From Oasisia sp. SBJ-2009 (lineage: Eukaryota; Annelida; Polychaeta; Sabellida; Siboglinidae): a stretch of 64,000 nt of DNA. The stretch is taken from contig OZ024861.1 of the NCBI GenBank assembly GCA_964017155.1, positions 52,803,809 to 52,867,808 of the forward strand, read 5' to 3'. Each line of letters opens with the position of its first letter. The stretch's first letter is position 1. Of this stretch, positions 40,701 to 53,001 are shown piece by piece. The position numbers were made by a program, and so were the translations under genes. Below the pieces are notes generated by a model that did no database searches, was not told where the DNA came from, and was given only the letters and a program-made list of their open reading frames with translations.

Positions 40701-43700
40701 CCCCCGTAGACGGATGGGACTTTGTCGTTTTTCTCAGTTTTTCCGAAGTATCACCCTGTTAAGGTCGCCAAATGCCTCGCTCGTCGTCTAATGATTTTAT
40801 ATTAGTGGTTCCTCATTACTCCCGCTGTTTACCCACCGGTCGGCACGGCACGGCACGGCACGGAACTTTGTTGAAACAGGTTTAAACAGAAATTCTCGTT
40901 TCCATAACTGATCCCCCGTAGACGGATCGGACTTTGTCGTTTTCCTCGATTTTCCGAAAGTTGGCAAAATGACGCGCACGGTCATTGGGCTTCCTCGAGA
41001 GAGTCGTAGTTACTCCCCGTGCGCGACACACGCCCGAGAAGACCGACCGGCGCGTCGAACTTTGCCGTTTTTCTCGATTCGCAGAACTGATCCCCAGTAG
41101 ACGGATAGGACTTAGTCGTTTTTCTCGATTTTCCGAAAGTTGGCCAAATGACGCGCACGGCCATTGGGCTTCCTCGAGAGAGTTGTAGTTACTCCCCGTG
41201 CGTGACACACGCCCGAGAAGACCGACCGGCGCGACGAACTTTGCCGTTTTCCTCGATTCGCAGAACTGATCCCCCGTAGACGGATAGGACTTAGTCGTTT
41301 TTCTCGATTTGTTTCTAAAAGTTGGCCAAATGACGCGCACGGCCATTTCGTTTCCTCGAGAGAGTCGTAGTTACTCCCCGTGCGCGACACACGCCAGAGA
41401 AGACCGACCGGCGCGTCGAACTTTGCCGTTTTTCTCGAGTCGCAGAACTGATCCCCCGTAGACGGATAGGACTTAGTCGTTTTTCTCGATTTGTTTCCAA
41501 AAGTTGGCAAAACGACGCGCCCGGTCGGTCATTCGTCTACATGCACAAGTGACCTCTACCGTCGTCGAGTCCGTCTTTCCCGTCTCTCTCCCTCCGCCGG
41601 ACCGGACCGCACCGCACCTCGCCGCACGGCCGGGCCGCGCCGTGCCGGGCAGTTACCGGCTCCCGACCGGGCTTCCGTGAACGCGACCGGCGGCAAGGCT
41701 TCGGCGCACACGACCGGGCCGGGCTTCGGTATGCGACCGGCGGCCGTGCTTCGGAACGCGACCAGGCTTCGGCGCACACGACCGGGCCAGGTTTCGGCAC
41801 GCCGCTTGCTCAACTGATCCCCCGTAGACGGATCGGACTTTGTCGTCGTTTTCCTCGATTTCTCCAACTATCACCCTGATAAGGTCGCCAAATGCCTCGT
41901 CACCTCATCTAGTTAGTGCTTCCTTATTACTGCCGCCGTTTACCCGCCGGTCGGTACGGAATTCTGTTCAAAAGAATGTAGACAGACATTTACGCTTCCC
42001 CAACTGATCCCCCGTAGACGGATCGGACTTTGTCGTCGTTTTCCTCGATTTCTCCAACTATCACCCTGTTAAGGTCGCCAAATGCCTCGTCACCTCATCT
42101 AGTTAGTGGTTCCTTATTACTCCCGCCGTTTACCCGCCGGTCGGTACGGAATTCTGTTGAAAAGAATGTAGACAGACATTTACGCTTCCCCAACTGATCC
42201 CCCGTAGACGGATGGGACTTTGTCGTTTTTCTCAGTTTTTCCGAAGTATCACCCTGTTAAGGTCGCCAAATGCCTCGCTCGTCGTCTAATGATTTTATAT
42301 TAGTGGTTCCTCATTACTCCCGCTGTTTACCCACCGGTCGGCACGGCACGGCACGGAACTTTGTTGAAACAGGTTTAAACAGAAATTCTCGTTTCCCTAA
42401 CTGATCCCCCGTAGACGGATAGGACTTAGTCGTTTTTCTCGATTTTCCGAAAGTTGGCCAAATGACGCGCACGGCCATAGCTTTTCCTCGAGAGAGTCGT
42501 AGTTACTCCCCGTGCGCGACACACGCCCGAGAAGACCGACCGGCGCGTCGAACTTTGCCGTTTTTCTCGATTCTCAAAACTGATCCCCCGTAGACGGATA
42601 GGACTTTGTCGTTTTTCTCGATTTGTTTTCAAAAGTTGGCAAAACGGCGCGCCCGGTCGGTCATTCGTCTACATGCACAAGTGATCTCTACCGTCGTCGA
42701 GTCCGTCTTTCCCGTCTCTCTCCCTCCGCCGGCCCGGGCCGGGCCCGGCCTGGCCGCGCTGGGCCGGGCCGGACCGGACCGCACCTCGCCGCGCGGCCGG
42801 ACCGGGCCGGGCCGGGCCGGGCCGGGCCGGGCCGGGCCGGGCCGGGCCGGGCCGGGCCGGGCCGGGCCGGGCCGGGCCGGGCCGGGCCGGGCCGGGCCGC
42901 GCCGCGCCGCGCAGTTACCGGCGCCCGGCCGGGCTTCGTAACGCGACCGGCGGCAAGGCTTCGGCGCACACGACCGGGCCGGGCTTCGGCATGCGACCGG
43001 CGGCCGGGCTTCGGAACGCGACCAGGCTTCGGCGCACACGACCGGGCCAGGTTTCGGCACGCCGCTTCCTCAACTGATCCCCCCGTAGACGGATAGGACT
43101 TTGTCGTCGTTTTCCTCGATTTCTCCAACTATCACCCTGTTAAGGTCGCCAAATGCCTCGTTACCTCATCTAGGTAGTGGTTTCTTATTACTCCCGCCGT
43201 TTACCCACCGGTCGGCACGGAATTCTGTTGAAAAGAATGTAGACAGACATTTACGCTTCCCCAACTGATCCCCCGTAGACGGATCGGACTTTGTCGTCGT
43301 TTTCCTCGATTTCTTCAACTATCACCCTGTTAAGGTCGCCAAATGCCTCGTCACCTCATCTAGTTAGTGGTTCCTTATTACTCCCGCCGTTTACCCGCCG
43401 GTCGGTACGGAATTCTGTTGAAAAGAATGTAGACAGACATTTACGCTTCCCCAATTGATCCCCGTAGACGGATGGGACTTTGTCGTTTTTCTCAGTTTTT
43501 CTGACGTATCACCTTGTTAAGGTCGCCAAATGCCTCGCTCGTCGTCTGATGATTTTATATTAGTGGTTCATTATTACTTCCGCCGTTTACCCAACGGTCG
43601 GCACGGCACGGCACGGAACTTTGTTGAAACAGGTTTAAACAGAAATTCTCGTTTCCCCAACTGATCCCCCGTAGACGGATCGGACTTTGTCGTTTTCCTC

Positions 43701-46700
43701 GATTTTCCGAAAGTTGGCAAAATGACGCGCACGGCCATTGGGCTTCCTCTGGAGAGTCGTAGTTACTCCCCGTGCGCGACACACGCCCGAGAAGACCGAC
43801 CGGCGCGTCGAACTTTGCCGTTTTTTCGATTCGCAGAACTGATCCCCCGCAGACGGATATGACTTAGTCGTTTTCCTCGATTTTCCGAAAGTTGGCCATA
43901 TGACGCGCACGGCCATTGCGTTTCCTAGAGAGGGTCGTAGTTACTCCCCGTGCGCGACACACGCCCGAGAAGACCGACCGGCGCGTCGAACTTTGCCGTT
44001 TTTCTCGATTCGCTGAACTGATCCCCCGTAGACGGATAGGACTTAATCGTTTTTCTCGATTTGTTTCCAAAAGTTGGCAAAACGACGCGCCCGGTCGGTC
44101 ATTCGTCTACACGCACAAGTGATCTCTACCGTCGTCGAGTCCGTCTTTCCCGTCTCTCTCCCTCCGCCGGACCGGACCGCACCGCACCTCGCCGCACGGC
44201 CGGGCCGCGCCGTGCCGGGCAGTTACCGGCTCCCGACCGGGCTTCCGTGAACGCGACCGGCGGCAAGGCTTCGGCGCACACGACCGGGCCGGGCTTCGGT
44301 ATGCGACCGGCGGCCGTGCTTCGGAACGCGACCAGGCTTCGGCGCACACGACCGGGCCAGGTTTCGGCACGCCGCTTGCTCAACTGATCCCCCGTAGACG
44401 GATCGGACTTTGTCGTCGTTTTCCTCGATTTCTCCAACTATCACCCTGATAAGGTCGCCAAATGCCTCGTCACCTCATCTAGTTAGTGCTTCCTTATTAC
44501 TGCCGCCGTTTACCCGCCGGTCGGTACGGAATTCTGTTCAAAAGAATGTAGACAGACATTTACGCTTCCCCAACTGATCCCCCGTAGACGGATCGGACTT
44601 TGTCGTCGTTTTCCTCGATTTCTCCAACTATCACCCTGTTAAGGTCGCCAAATGCCTCGTCACCTCATCTAGTTAGTGGTTCCTTATTACTCCCGCCGTT
44701 TACCCGCCGGTCGGTACGGAATTCTGTTGAAAAGAATGTAGACAGACATTTACGCTTCCCCAACTGATCCCCCGTAGACGGATGGGACTTTGTCGTTTTT
44801 CTCAGTTTTTCCGAAGTATCACCCTGTTAAGGTCGCCAAATGCCTCGCTCGTCGTCTAATGATTTTATATTAGTGGTTCCTCATTACTCCCGCTGTTTAC
44901 CCACCGGTCGGCACGGCACGGCACGGAACTTTGTTGAAACAGGTTTAAACAGAAATTCTCGTTTCCCTAACTGATCCCCCGTAGACGGATAGGACTTAGT
45001 CGTTTTTCTCGATTTTCCGAAAGTTGGCCAAATGACGCGCACGGCCATTGGGCTTCCTCGAGAGAGTCGTAGTTACTCCCCGTGCGCGACACACGCCCGA
45101 GAAGACTGACCGGCGCGACGAACTTTGCCGTTTTCCTCGATTCGCAGAACTGATCCCCCGTAGACGGATAGGACTTTGTCGTTTTTCTCGATTTGTTTCC
45201 AAAAGTTGGCCAAATGACGCGCACGGCCATAGCTTTTCCTCGAGAGAGTCGTAGTTACTCCCCGTGCGCGACACACGCCCGAGAAGACCGACCGGCGCGT
45301 CGAACTTTGCCGTTTTTCTCGATTCTCAAAACTGATCCCCCGTAGACGGATAGGACTTTGTCGTTTTTCTCGATTTGTTTTCAAAAGTTGGCAAAACGGC
45401 GCGCCCGGTCGGTCATTCGTCTACATGCACAAGTGATCTCTACCGTCGTCGAGTCCGTCTTTCCCGTCTCTCTCCCTCCGCCGGCCCGGGCCGGGCCCGG
45501 CCTGGCCGCGCTGGGCCGGGCCGGACCGGACCGGACCGCACCTCGCCGCGCGGCCGGACCGGGCCGGGCCGGGCCGGGCCGGGCCGGGCCGGGCCGCGCC
45601 GCGCCGCGCAGTTACCGGCGCCCGGCCGGGCTTCGTAACGCGACCGGCGGCAAGGCTTCGGCGCACACGACCGGGCCGGGCTTCGGCATGCGACCGGCGG
45701 CCGGGCTTCGGAACGCGACCAGGCTTCGGCGCACACGACCGGGCCAGGTTTCGGCACGCCGCTTCCTCAACTGATCCCCCCGTAGACGGATAGGACTTTG
45801 TCGTCGTTTTCCTCGATTTCTCCAACTATCACCCTGTTAAGGTCGCCAAATGCCTCGTTACCTCATCTAGGTAGTGGTTTCTTATTACTCCCGCCGTTTA
45901 CCCACCGGTCGGCACGGAATTCTGTTGAAAAGAATGTAGACAGACATTTACGCTTCCCCAACTGATCCCCCGTAGACGGATCGGACTTTGTCGTCGTTTT
46001 CCTCGATTTCTTCAACTATCACCCTGTTAAGGTCGCCAAATGCCTCGTCACCTCATCTAGTTAGTGGTTCCTTATTACTCCCGCCGTTTACCCGCCGGTC
46101 GGTACGGAATTCTGTTGAAAAGAATGTAGACAGACATTTACGCTTCCCCAATTGATCCCCGTAGACGGATGGGACTTTGTCGTTTTTCTCAGTTTTTCTG
46201 ACGTATCACCTTGTTAAGGTCGCCAAATGCCTCGCTCGTCGTCTGATGATTTTATATTAGTGGTTCATTATTACTTCCGCCGTTTACCCAACGGTCGGCA
46301 CGGCACGGCACGGAACTTTGTTGAAACAGGTTTAAACAGAAATTCTCGTTTCCCCAACTGATCCCCCGTAGACGGATCGGACTTTGTCGTTTTTCTCGAT
46401 TTGTTTCCGAAAGTTGGCCAAATGACGCGCACGGCCATTGGGCTTCCTCGAGAGAGTCGTAGTTACTCCCCGTGCGCGACACACGCCCGAGAAGACTGAC
46501 CGGCGCGACGAACTTTGCCGTTTTCCTCGATTCGCAGAACTGATCCCCCGTAGACGGATAGGACTTTGTCGTTTTTCTCGATTTGTTTCCAAAAGTTGGC
46601 CAAATGACGCGCACGGCCATAGCTTTTCCTCGAGAGAGTCGTAGTTACTCCCCGTGCGCGACACACGCCCGAGAAGACCGACCGGCGCGTCGAACTTTGC

Positions 46701-49700
46701 CGTTTTTCTCGATTCTCAAAACTGATCCCCCGTAGACGGATAGGACTTTGTCGTTTTTCTCGATTTGTTTTCAAAAGTTGGCAAAACGGCGCGCCCGGTC
46801 GGTCATTCGTCTACATGCACAAGTGATCTCTACCGTCGTCGAGTCCGTCTTTCCCGTCTCTCTCCCTCCGCCGGCCCGGGCCGGGCCCGGCCTGGCCGCG
46901 CTGGGCCGGGCCGGACCGGACCGGACCGCACCTCGCCGCGCGGCCGGACCGGGCCGGGCCGGGCCGGGCCGGGCCGGGCCGGGCCGCGCCGCGCCGCGCA
47001 GTTACCGGCGCCCGGCCGGGCTTCGTAACGCGACCGGCGGCAAGGCTTCGGCGCACACGACCGGGCCGGGCTTCGGCATGCGACCGGCGGCCGGGCTTCG
47101 GAACGCGACCAGGCTTCGGCGCACACGACCGGGCCAGGTTTCGGCACGCCGCTTCCTCAACTGATCCCCCCGTAGACGGATAGGACTTTGTCGTCGTTTT
47201 CCTCGATTTCTCCAACTATCACCCTGTTAAGGTCGCCAAATGCCTCGTTACCTCATCTAGGTAGTGGTTTCTTATTACTCCCGCCGTTTACCCACCGGTC
47301 GGCACGGAATTCTGTTGAAAAGAATGTAGACAGACATTTACGCTTCCCCAACTGATCCCCCGTAGACGGATCGGACTTTGTCGTCGTTTTCCTCGATTTC
47401 TTCAACTATCACCCTGTTAAGGTCGCCAAATGCCTCGTCACCTCATCTAGTTAGTGGTTCCTTATTACTCCCGCCGTTTACCCGCCGGTCGGTACGGAAT
47501 TCTGTTGAAAAGAATGTAGACAGACATTTACGCTTCCCCAATTGATCCCCGTAGACGGATGGGACTTTGTCGTTTTTCTCAGTTTTTCTGACGTATCACC
47601 TTGTTAAGGTCGCCAAATGCCTCGCTCGTCGTCTGATGATTTTATATTAGTGGTTCATTATTACTTCCGCCGTTTACCCAACGGTCGGCACGGCACGGCA
47701 CGGAACTTTGTTGAAACAGGTTTAAACAGAAATTCTCGTTTCCCCAACTGATCCCCCGTAGACGGATCGGACTTTGTCGTTTTCCTCGATTTTCCGAAAG
47801 TTGGCAAAATGACGCGCACGGGCATTGGGCTTCCTCTGGAGAGTCGTAGTTACTCCCCGTGCGCGACACACGCCCGAGAAGACCGACCGGCGCGTCGAAC
47901 TTTGCCGTTTTTTCGATTCGCAGAACTGATCCCCCGCAGACGGATATGACTTAGTCGTTTTCCTCGATTTTCCGAAAGTTGGCCATATGACGCGCACGGC
48001 CATTGCGTTTCCTAGAGAGGGTCGTAGTTACTCCCCGTGCGCGACACACGCCCGAGAAGACCGACCGGCGCGTCGAACTTTGCCGTTTTTCTCGATTCGC
48101 TGAACTGATCCCCCGTAGACGGATAGGACTTAATCGTTTTTCTCGATTTGTTTCCAAAAGTTGGCAAAACGACGCGCCCGGTCGGTCATTCGTCTACACG
48201 CACAAGTGATCTCTACCGTCGTCGAGTCCGTCTTTCCCGTCTCTCTCCCTCCGCCGGCCCGGGCCGGGCCGCGCCGGGCCGGGCCGCGCCGGGCAGTTAC
48301 CGGCCCCCGGCCGGGCTTCGGAACGCGACCGGCGGCAAGGCTTCGGCGCACACGACCGGGCCGGGCTTCGGAACGCGACCAGGCTTCGGCGCACACGACC
48401 GGGCCAGATTTCACCACGCCGCTTGCTCAACTGATCCCCCGTAGACGGATCGGACTTTGTAGTCCTTTTCCTCGATTTCTCCAACTATCACCCTGTTAAG
48501 GTCGCCAAATGCCTCGTCACTTCATCAAGCTAGTGTTTCCTTATTACTCCCGCCATTTACCCACCGGTCGGCACGGAATTCTGTTGAAAAGAATGTAGAC
48601 AGACATTTACGCTTCCCCAACTGATCCCCCGTAGACGGATCGGACTTTGTCGTCGTTTTCCTCGATTTCTCCAACTATTACCCTGTTAAGGTCGCCAAAT
48701 GCCTCGTCACCTCATCTAGTTAGTGGTTCCTTATTACTCCCGCCGTTTACCCGCCGGTCGGTATGGAATTCTGTTGAAAAGAATGTAGACAGACATTTAC
48801 GCTTCCCCAACTGATCCCCGTAGACGGATGGGACTTTGTCGTTTTTCTCAGTTTTTCCGACGTATCACCCTGTTAAGGTCGCCAAATGCCTTGCTCGTCA
48901 TCTAATGATTTTATATTAGTGGTTCCTTACTACTCCCGCCGTTTACCCACCGGTCGGCACGGCACGGCACGGAACTTTCTTGAAACAGGTTTAAAAAGAA
49001 ATTCTCGTTTCCCCAACTGATCCCCCGTAGACGGATCGGACTTTGTCGTTTTCCTCGATTTTCCGAAAGTTGGCAAAATGACGCGCACGGCCATTGGGCT
49101 TCCTCGGGAGAGTCGAAGTTACTCCCCGTGCGCGACACTCTCCCGAGAAGATCGACCGGCGCGTCGAACTTTGCCGTTTTTCTCGATTCGCAGAACTGAT
49201 CCCCCGCAGACGGATATGACTTAGTCGTTTTCCTCGATTTTCCGAAAGTTGGCCAAATGACGCGCACGGCCATTGGGCTTCCTCGAGAGAGTCGTAGTTA
49301 CTCCCCGTGCGCGACACACGCCCGAGAAGACTGACCGGCGCGACGAACTTTGCCGTTTTCCTCTATTCGCAGAACTGATCCCCCGTAGACGGATAGGACT
49401 TACTCGTTTTTCTCGATTTGTTTCCAAAAGTTGGCCAAATGACGCGCACGGCCATAGCTTTTCCTCGAGAGAGTCGTAGTTACTCCCCGTGCGCGACACA
49501 CGCCCGAGAAGACCGACCGGCGCGTCGAACTTTGCCGTTTTTCTCGATTCTCAAAACTGATCCCCCGTAGACGGATAGGACTTTGTCGTTTTTCTCGATT
49601 TGTTTTCAAAAGTTGGCAAAACGGCGCGCCCGGTCGGTCATTCGTCTACATGCACAAGTGATCTCTACCGTCGTCGAGTCCGTCTTTCCCGTCTCTCTCC

Positions 49701-52468
49701 CTCCGCCGGCCCGGGCCGGGCCCGGCCTGGCCGCGCTGGGCCGGGCCGGACCGGACCGGACCGCACCTCGCCGCGCGGCCGGACCGGGCCGGGCCGGGCC
49801 GGGCCGGGCCGGGCCGGGCCGGGCCGGGCCGCGCCGCGCCGCGCAGTTACCGGCGCCCGGCCGGGCTTCGGAACGCGACCGGCGGCAAGGCTTCGGCGCA
49901 CACGACCGGGCCGGGCTTCGGCATGCGACCGGCGGCCGGGCTTCGGAACGCGACCAGGCTTCGGCGCACACGACCGGGCCAGGTTTCGGCACGCCGCTTC
50001 CTCAACTGATCCCCCCGTAGACGGATAGGACTTTGTCGTCGTTTTCCTCGATTTCTCCAACTATCACCCTGTTAAGGTAGCCAAATGCCTCGTTACCTCA
50101 TCTAGGTAGTGGTTTCTTATTACTCCCGCCGTTTACCCACCGGTCGGCACGGAATTCTGTTGAAAAGAATGTAGACAGACATTTACGCTTCCCCAACTGA
50201 TCCCCCGTAGACGGATCGGACTTTGTCGTCGTTTTCCTCGATTTCTTCAACTATCACCCTGTTAAGGTCGCCAAATGCCTCGTCACCTCATCTAGTTAGT
50301 GGTTCCTTATTACTCCCGCCGTTTACCCGCCGGTCGGTACGGAATTCTGTTGAAAAGAATGTAGACAGACATTTACGCTTCCCCAATTGATCCCCGTAGA
50401 CGGATGGGACGTTGTCGTTTTTCTCAGTTTTTCTGACGTATCACCCTGTTAAGGTCGCCAAATGCCTCGCTCGTCGTCTGATGATTTTATATTAGTGGTT
50501 CATTATTACTTCCGCCGTTTACCCAACGGTCGGCACGGCACGGCACGGAACTTTGTTGAAACAGGTTTAAACAGAAATTCTCGTTTCCCCAACTGATCCC
50601 CCGTAGACGGATCGGACTTTGTCGTTTTCCTCGATTTTCCGAAAGTTGGCAAAATGACGCGCACGGCCATTGGGCTTCCTCTGGAGAGTCGTAGTTACTC
50701 CCCGTGCGCGACACACGCCCGAGAAGACCGACCGGCGCGTCGAACTTTGCCGTTTTTTCGATTCGCAGAACTGATCCCCCGCAGACGGATATGACTTAGT
50801 CGTTTTCCTCGATTTTCCGAAAGTTGGCCATATGACGCGCACGGCCATTGCGTTTCCTAGAGAGGGTCGTAGTTACTCCCCGTGCGCGACACACGCCCGA
50901 GAAGACCGACCGGCGCTTCGAACTTTGCCGTTTTTCTCGATTCGCTGAACTGATCCCCCGTAGACGGACAGGACTTAGTCGTTTTTCTCGATTTGTTTTC
51001 AAAAGTTGGCAAAACGGCGCGCCCGGTCGGTCATTCGTCTACATGCACAAGTGATCTCTACCGTCGTCGAGTCCGTCTTTCCCGTCTCTCTCCCTCCGCC
51101 GGCCCGGGCCGGGCCCGGCCTGGCCGCGCTGGGCCGGGCCGGACCGGACCGGAACGCACCTCGCTGTGCGGCCAGGCAGTTACCGGCGCTCGGCCGGGCT
51201 TCGGAACGCGACCGGCGGCAAGGCTTCGGCGCACACGACCGGGCCGGGCTCCGGCATGCGACCGGCGTCCGGGCTTCGGAACGCTACCAGGCTTCGGCGC
51301 ACACGACCGGGCCAGGTTTCGGCACGCCGCTTGCTCAACTGATCCCCCGTAGACGGATCGGACTTTGTCGTCGTTTTCCTCGATTTCTCCAACTATCACC
51401 CTAGTTAGTGGTTCCTTATTACTCCCACCGTTTACCCGCCGGTCGGTACGGAATTTTGTTGAAAAGAATGTAGACAGACATTTACGCTTCCCCAACTGAT
51501 CCCCCGTAGACGGATGGGACTTTGTCGTTTTTCTCAGTTTTTCCGACGTATCACCCTGTTAAGGTCGCCAAATGCCTCGCTCGTCGTCTAATGATTTTAT
51601 ATTAGTGGTTCCTTATTACTCCCGCCGTTTACCCACCGGTCGGCACGGCACGGCACGGAACTTTGTTGAAACAGGTTTAAACAGAAATTCTCGTTTCCCC
51701 AACTGATCCCCCGTAGACGGATCGGACTTTGTCGTTTTCCTCGATTTTCCTAAAGTTGGCAAAATGACGCGCACGGCCATTGCGTTTCCTCGAGAGGGTC
51801 GTAGTTACTCCCCTTGCGCGACACACGCGCGAGAAGACCGACCGGCGCGTCGAACTTTGCCGTTTTTCTCGATTCGCAGAACTGATCCCCCGTAGACGGA
51901 TAGGACTTAGTCGTTTTTCTCGATTTGTTTCCAAAAGTTGGCAAAACGACGCGCCCGGTCGGTCATTCGTCTACATGCACAAGTGATCTCTACCGTCGTC
52001 GATTCCGTCTTTCCCGTCTCTCTCCCTCCGCCGGCCCGGGCCGGGCCGCGCCGGGCCGGGCCGCGCCGGGCAGTTAACGGCGCCCGGCCGGGCTTCGGAA
52101 CGCGACCGGCGGCAAGGCTTCGGCGCACCCGACCGGGCCGGGCTTCGGCACGCGACCGCCGGCCGGGCTTCGGAACGCGACCAGGCTTCGGCGCGCACGA
52201 CCGGGGCAGATTTCGCCACGCCGCTTGCTCAACTGATCCCCCGTAGACGGATCGGACTTTGTCGTCCTTTTCCTCGATTTCTCCAACTATCACCCTGTTA
52301 AGGTCGCCAAATGCCTCGTCATCTCATCTAGCTAGTGTTTCCTTATTACTCCCGCCATTTACCCACCGGTCGGCACGGAATTCTGTTGAAAAGAATGTAG
52401 ACAGACATTTACGCTTCCCCAACTGATCCCCCGTAGACGGATCGGACTTTGGCGTCGTTTTCCTCGAT
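37717..52468. repeat. Diverged, rearranged right flank of the satellite
   Basis: The same monomer types occur in irregular order with more substitutions. Four C monomers stand in tandem at 37716-38436 and three at about 40.9-41.4 kb. A 1390-bp tandem duplication covers about 45.0-47.8 kb. Related D-A-A-B segments recur near 43.08, 45.77, 47.16 and 50.01 kb, each with a CTGATCCCCCCGTAG boundary carrying an extra C. The block ends abruptly inside an A monomer where the mobile element begins. No gene is seen. Confidence 0.88.
42804..42898 (+). repeat. (GGGCC)19 microsatellite inside a D monomer
   Basis: Nineteen GGGCC units, the longest tract in the window, in the diverged flank. A related D unit has nine units at 49786-49830. 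Confidence 0.95.
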
Positions 52469-52474
52469 AGTAGT
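52463..52474. other. Satellite/element junction with candidate target site CTCGAT
   Basis: Satellite A monomers normally read TCCTCGATTTCTCCAAC here. The sequence follows that up to TCCTCGAT and then switches to AGTAGTATTG. Polintons usually duplicate 6 bp of target, so 52463-52468 (CTCGAT) is the candidate duplication. Its partner would lie at the unseen right end. Confidence 0.7.
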
Positions 52475-52541
52475 ATTGTTAGGTTTTTTTGAAGCCCCTA
52501 TATTTGTGGAGTGGTTCCGCAGCGAAAAAGAACGTTGTGAT

Positions 52542-52664
52542 TGGTTATAAATATAGACTGGCGCACGCGCGGAGGTATACTTCCGGAGCTATTTATGTAA
52601 CGAAGGCGCTGATTGGTTGTAGGACGTCACCGCGCGTGCGTAGAGTGTACTTCCGCGTAAACCT
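52542..52664 (+). promoter_or_regulatory. Promoter-like 123-bp repeat, copy 1
   Basis: A strong TATA box, TATAAATATAG, lies at 52546-52556. It is followed by a TTCCGG word and an inverted CCAAT box (ATTGG). The 123 bp match 53701-53823 with a single visible difference (GACTGGCGC versus GACTCGCGC). Directly after the copy lies a TCAGTT initiator-like word (52664-52669). The unit probably drives element transcription, perhaps of the ATPase gene. The long open frame crossing it has no ATG start and is not called as a gene. Confidence 0.6.
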
Positions 52665-52756
52665 CAGTTGTCGCCCACGGCGCGGTGACATAAGCTCCAT
52701 CTATCGAATACTCTGCACGTTAGTGAAGGAGCGCCCTCTCGTGAACGGGTCGATAT

Positions 52757-52896
52757 CCTAACCTAATACGGATATCGGCGCGATATCGGCCTCGAGTTAG
52801 AACGCTCGCGGCTTCCCGACGTCGCGCCTAACCTAATACGGTTATCGGCGCGATATCGGACCCGATTTAGAATGCTCGCGGCTTCCCGACGTCACG
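52757..52896. repeat. Two tandem 70-bp direct repeats upstream of the ATPase gene
   Basis: Units 52757-52826 and 52827-52896 both begin CCTAACCTAATACGG and end near GGCTTCCCGACGTC, with only a handful of substitutions. Each contains CGATATCGG palindromes. CCTAACCTAA resembles the insect telomere word TTAGG on the other strand, but two copies are no telomere. Position between two candidate promoters suggests an upstream regulatory or replication element; that role is inference. Confidence 0.85.
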
Positions 52897-52958
52897 CGGA
52901 AAAAACCGCGTACTTGTGTGCGCGCGCGTATGCGTTGTTTTTGACAGTATTGACAATG

Positions 52959-52992
52959 TTATAGTCGAGATACGCGTATCCCGCGGTCAGTT
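52959..52992 (+). promoter_or_regulatory. Candidate core promoter of the ATPase gene
   Basis: A weak TATA-like word TTATAG (52959-52964) lies about 29 bp before a TCAGTT initiator (52987-52992). The ATG follows ten bases later at 53002, which implies a very short leader. The TCAGT initiator is typical of arthropods. The stronger TATA copy at 52546 is an alternative start. Confidence 0.35.
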
Positions 52993-53001
52993 GTAATCGC
53001 A

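Larger units (their letters stand above)
1..52468. repeat. Satellite array of ~180-190 bp monomers with higher-order repeats
   Basis: The whole stretch is tandem repeat. Monomers of about 180-190 bp each open with CTGATCCCCCGTAGACGGA or a close variant, and the window itself begins on such a boundary. A and B monomers are related to each other (shared ATCACCCTGTTAAGGTCGCC core), as are C and D (shared AAAGTTGGCAAAA core). D also carries a ~130-190 bp GC-rich extension. The many short open frames here recur with the repeat in several frames on both strands and look like no known protein, so none is called as a gene. The organisation resembles centromeric or pericentromeric satellite, but nothing in the sequence proves a centromere. 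Confidence 0.97.

Noticed and set aside
292..52293. Hundreds of 60-185-residue open frames on both strands (proline/arginine/alanine-rich, for example RPGPARPG repeats).
   Set aside because: They recur with the satellite period, overlap in several frames, change by 5-bp microsatellite steps and resemble no protein family. They are by-products of stop-poor GC-rich repeats.
1..52468. CRISPR array or ribosomal DNA spacer.
   Set aside because: Repeats are contiguous ~180-bp and 2-kb units without unique spacers or cas genes, and no 18S, 5.8S or 28S sequence is present.
1..52468. CENP-B box in the satellite.
   Set aside because: The closest TTCGG...CGACCGGG words do not fit the NTTCGNNNNANNCGGGN pattern in spacing or bases.
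52731..52746. CTCF-like GCGCCCTCT insulator word in the left terminal region.
   Set aside because: Only the core matches and two consensus positions fail; a single short match is expected by chance.
52489..52761. 90-residue open frame upstream of the ATPase gene.
   Set aside because: It lacks an ATG start and mainly translates the duplicated promoter-like unit.
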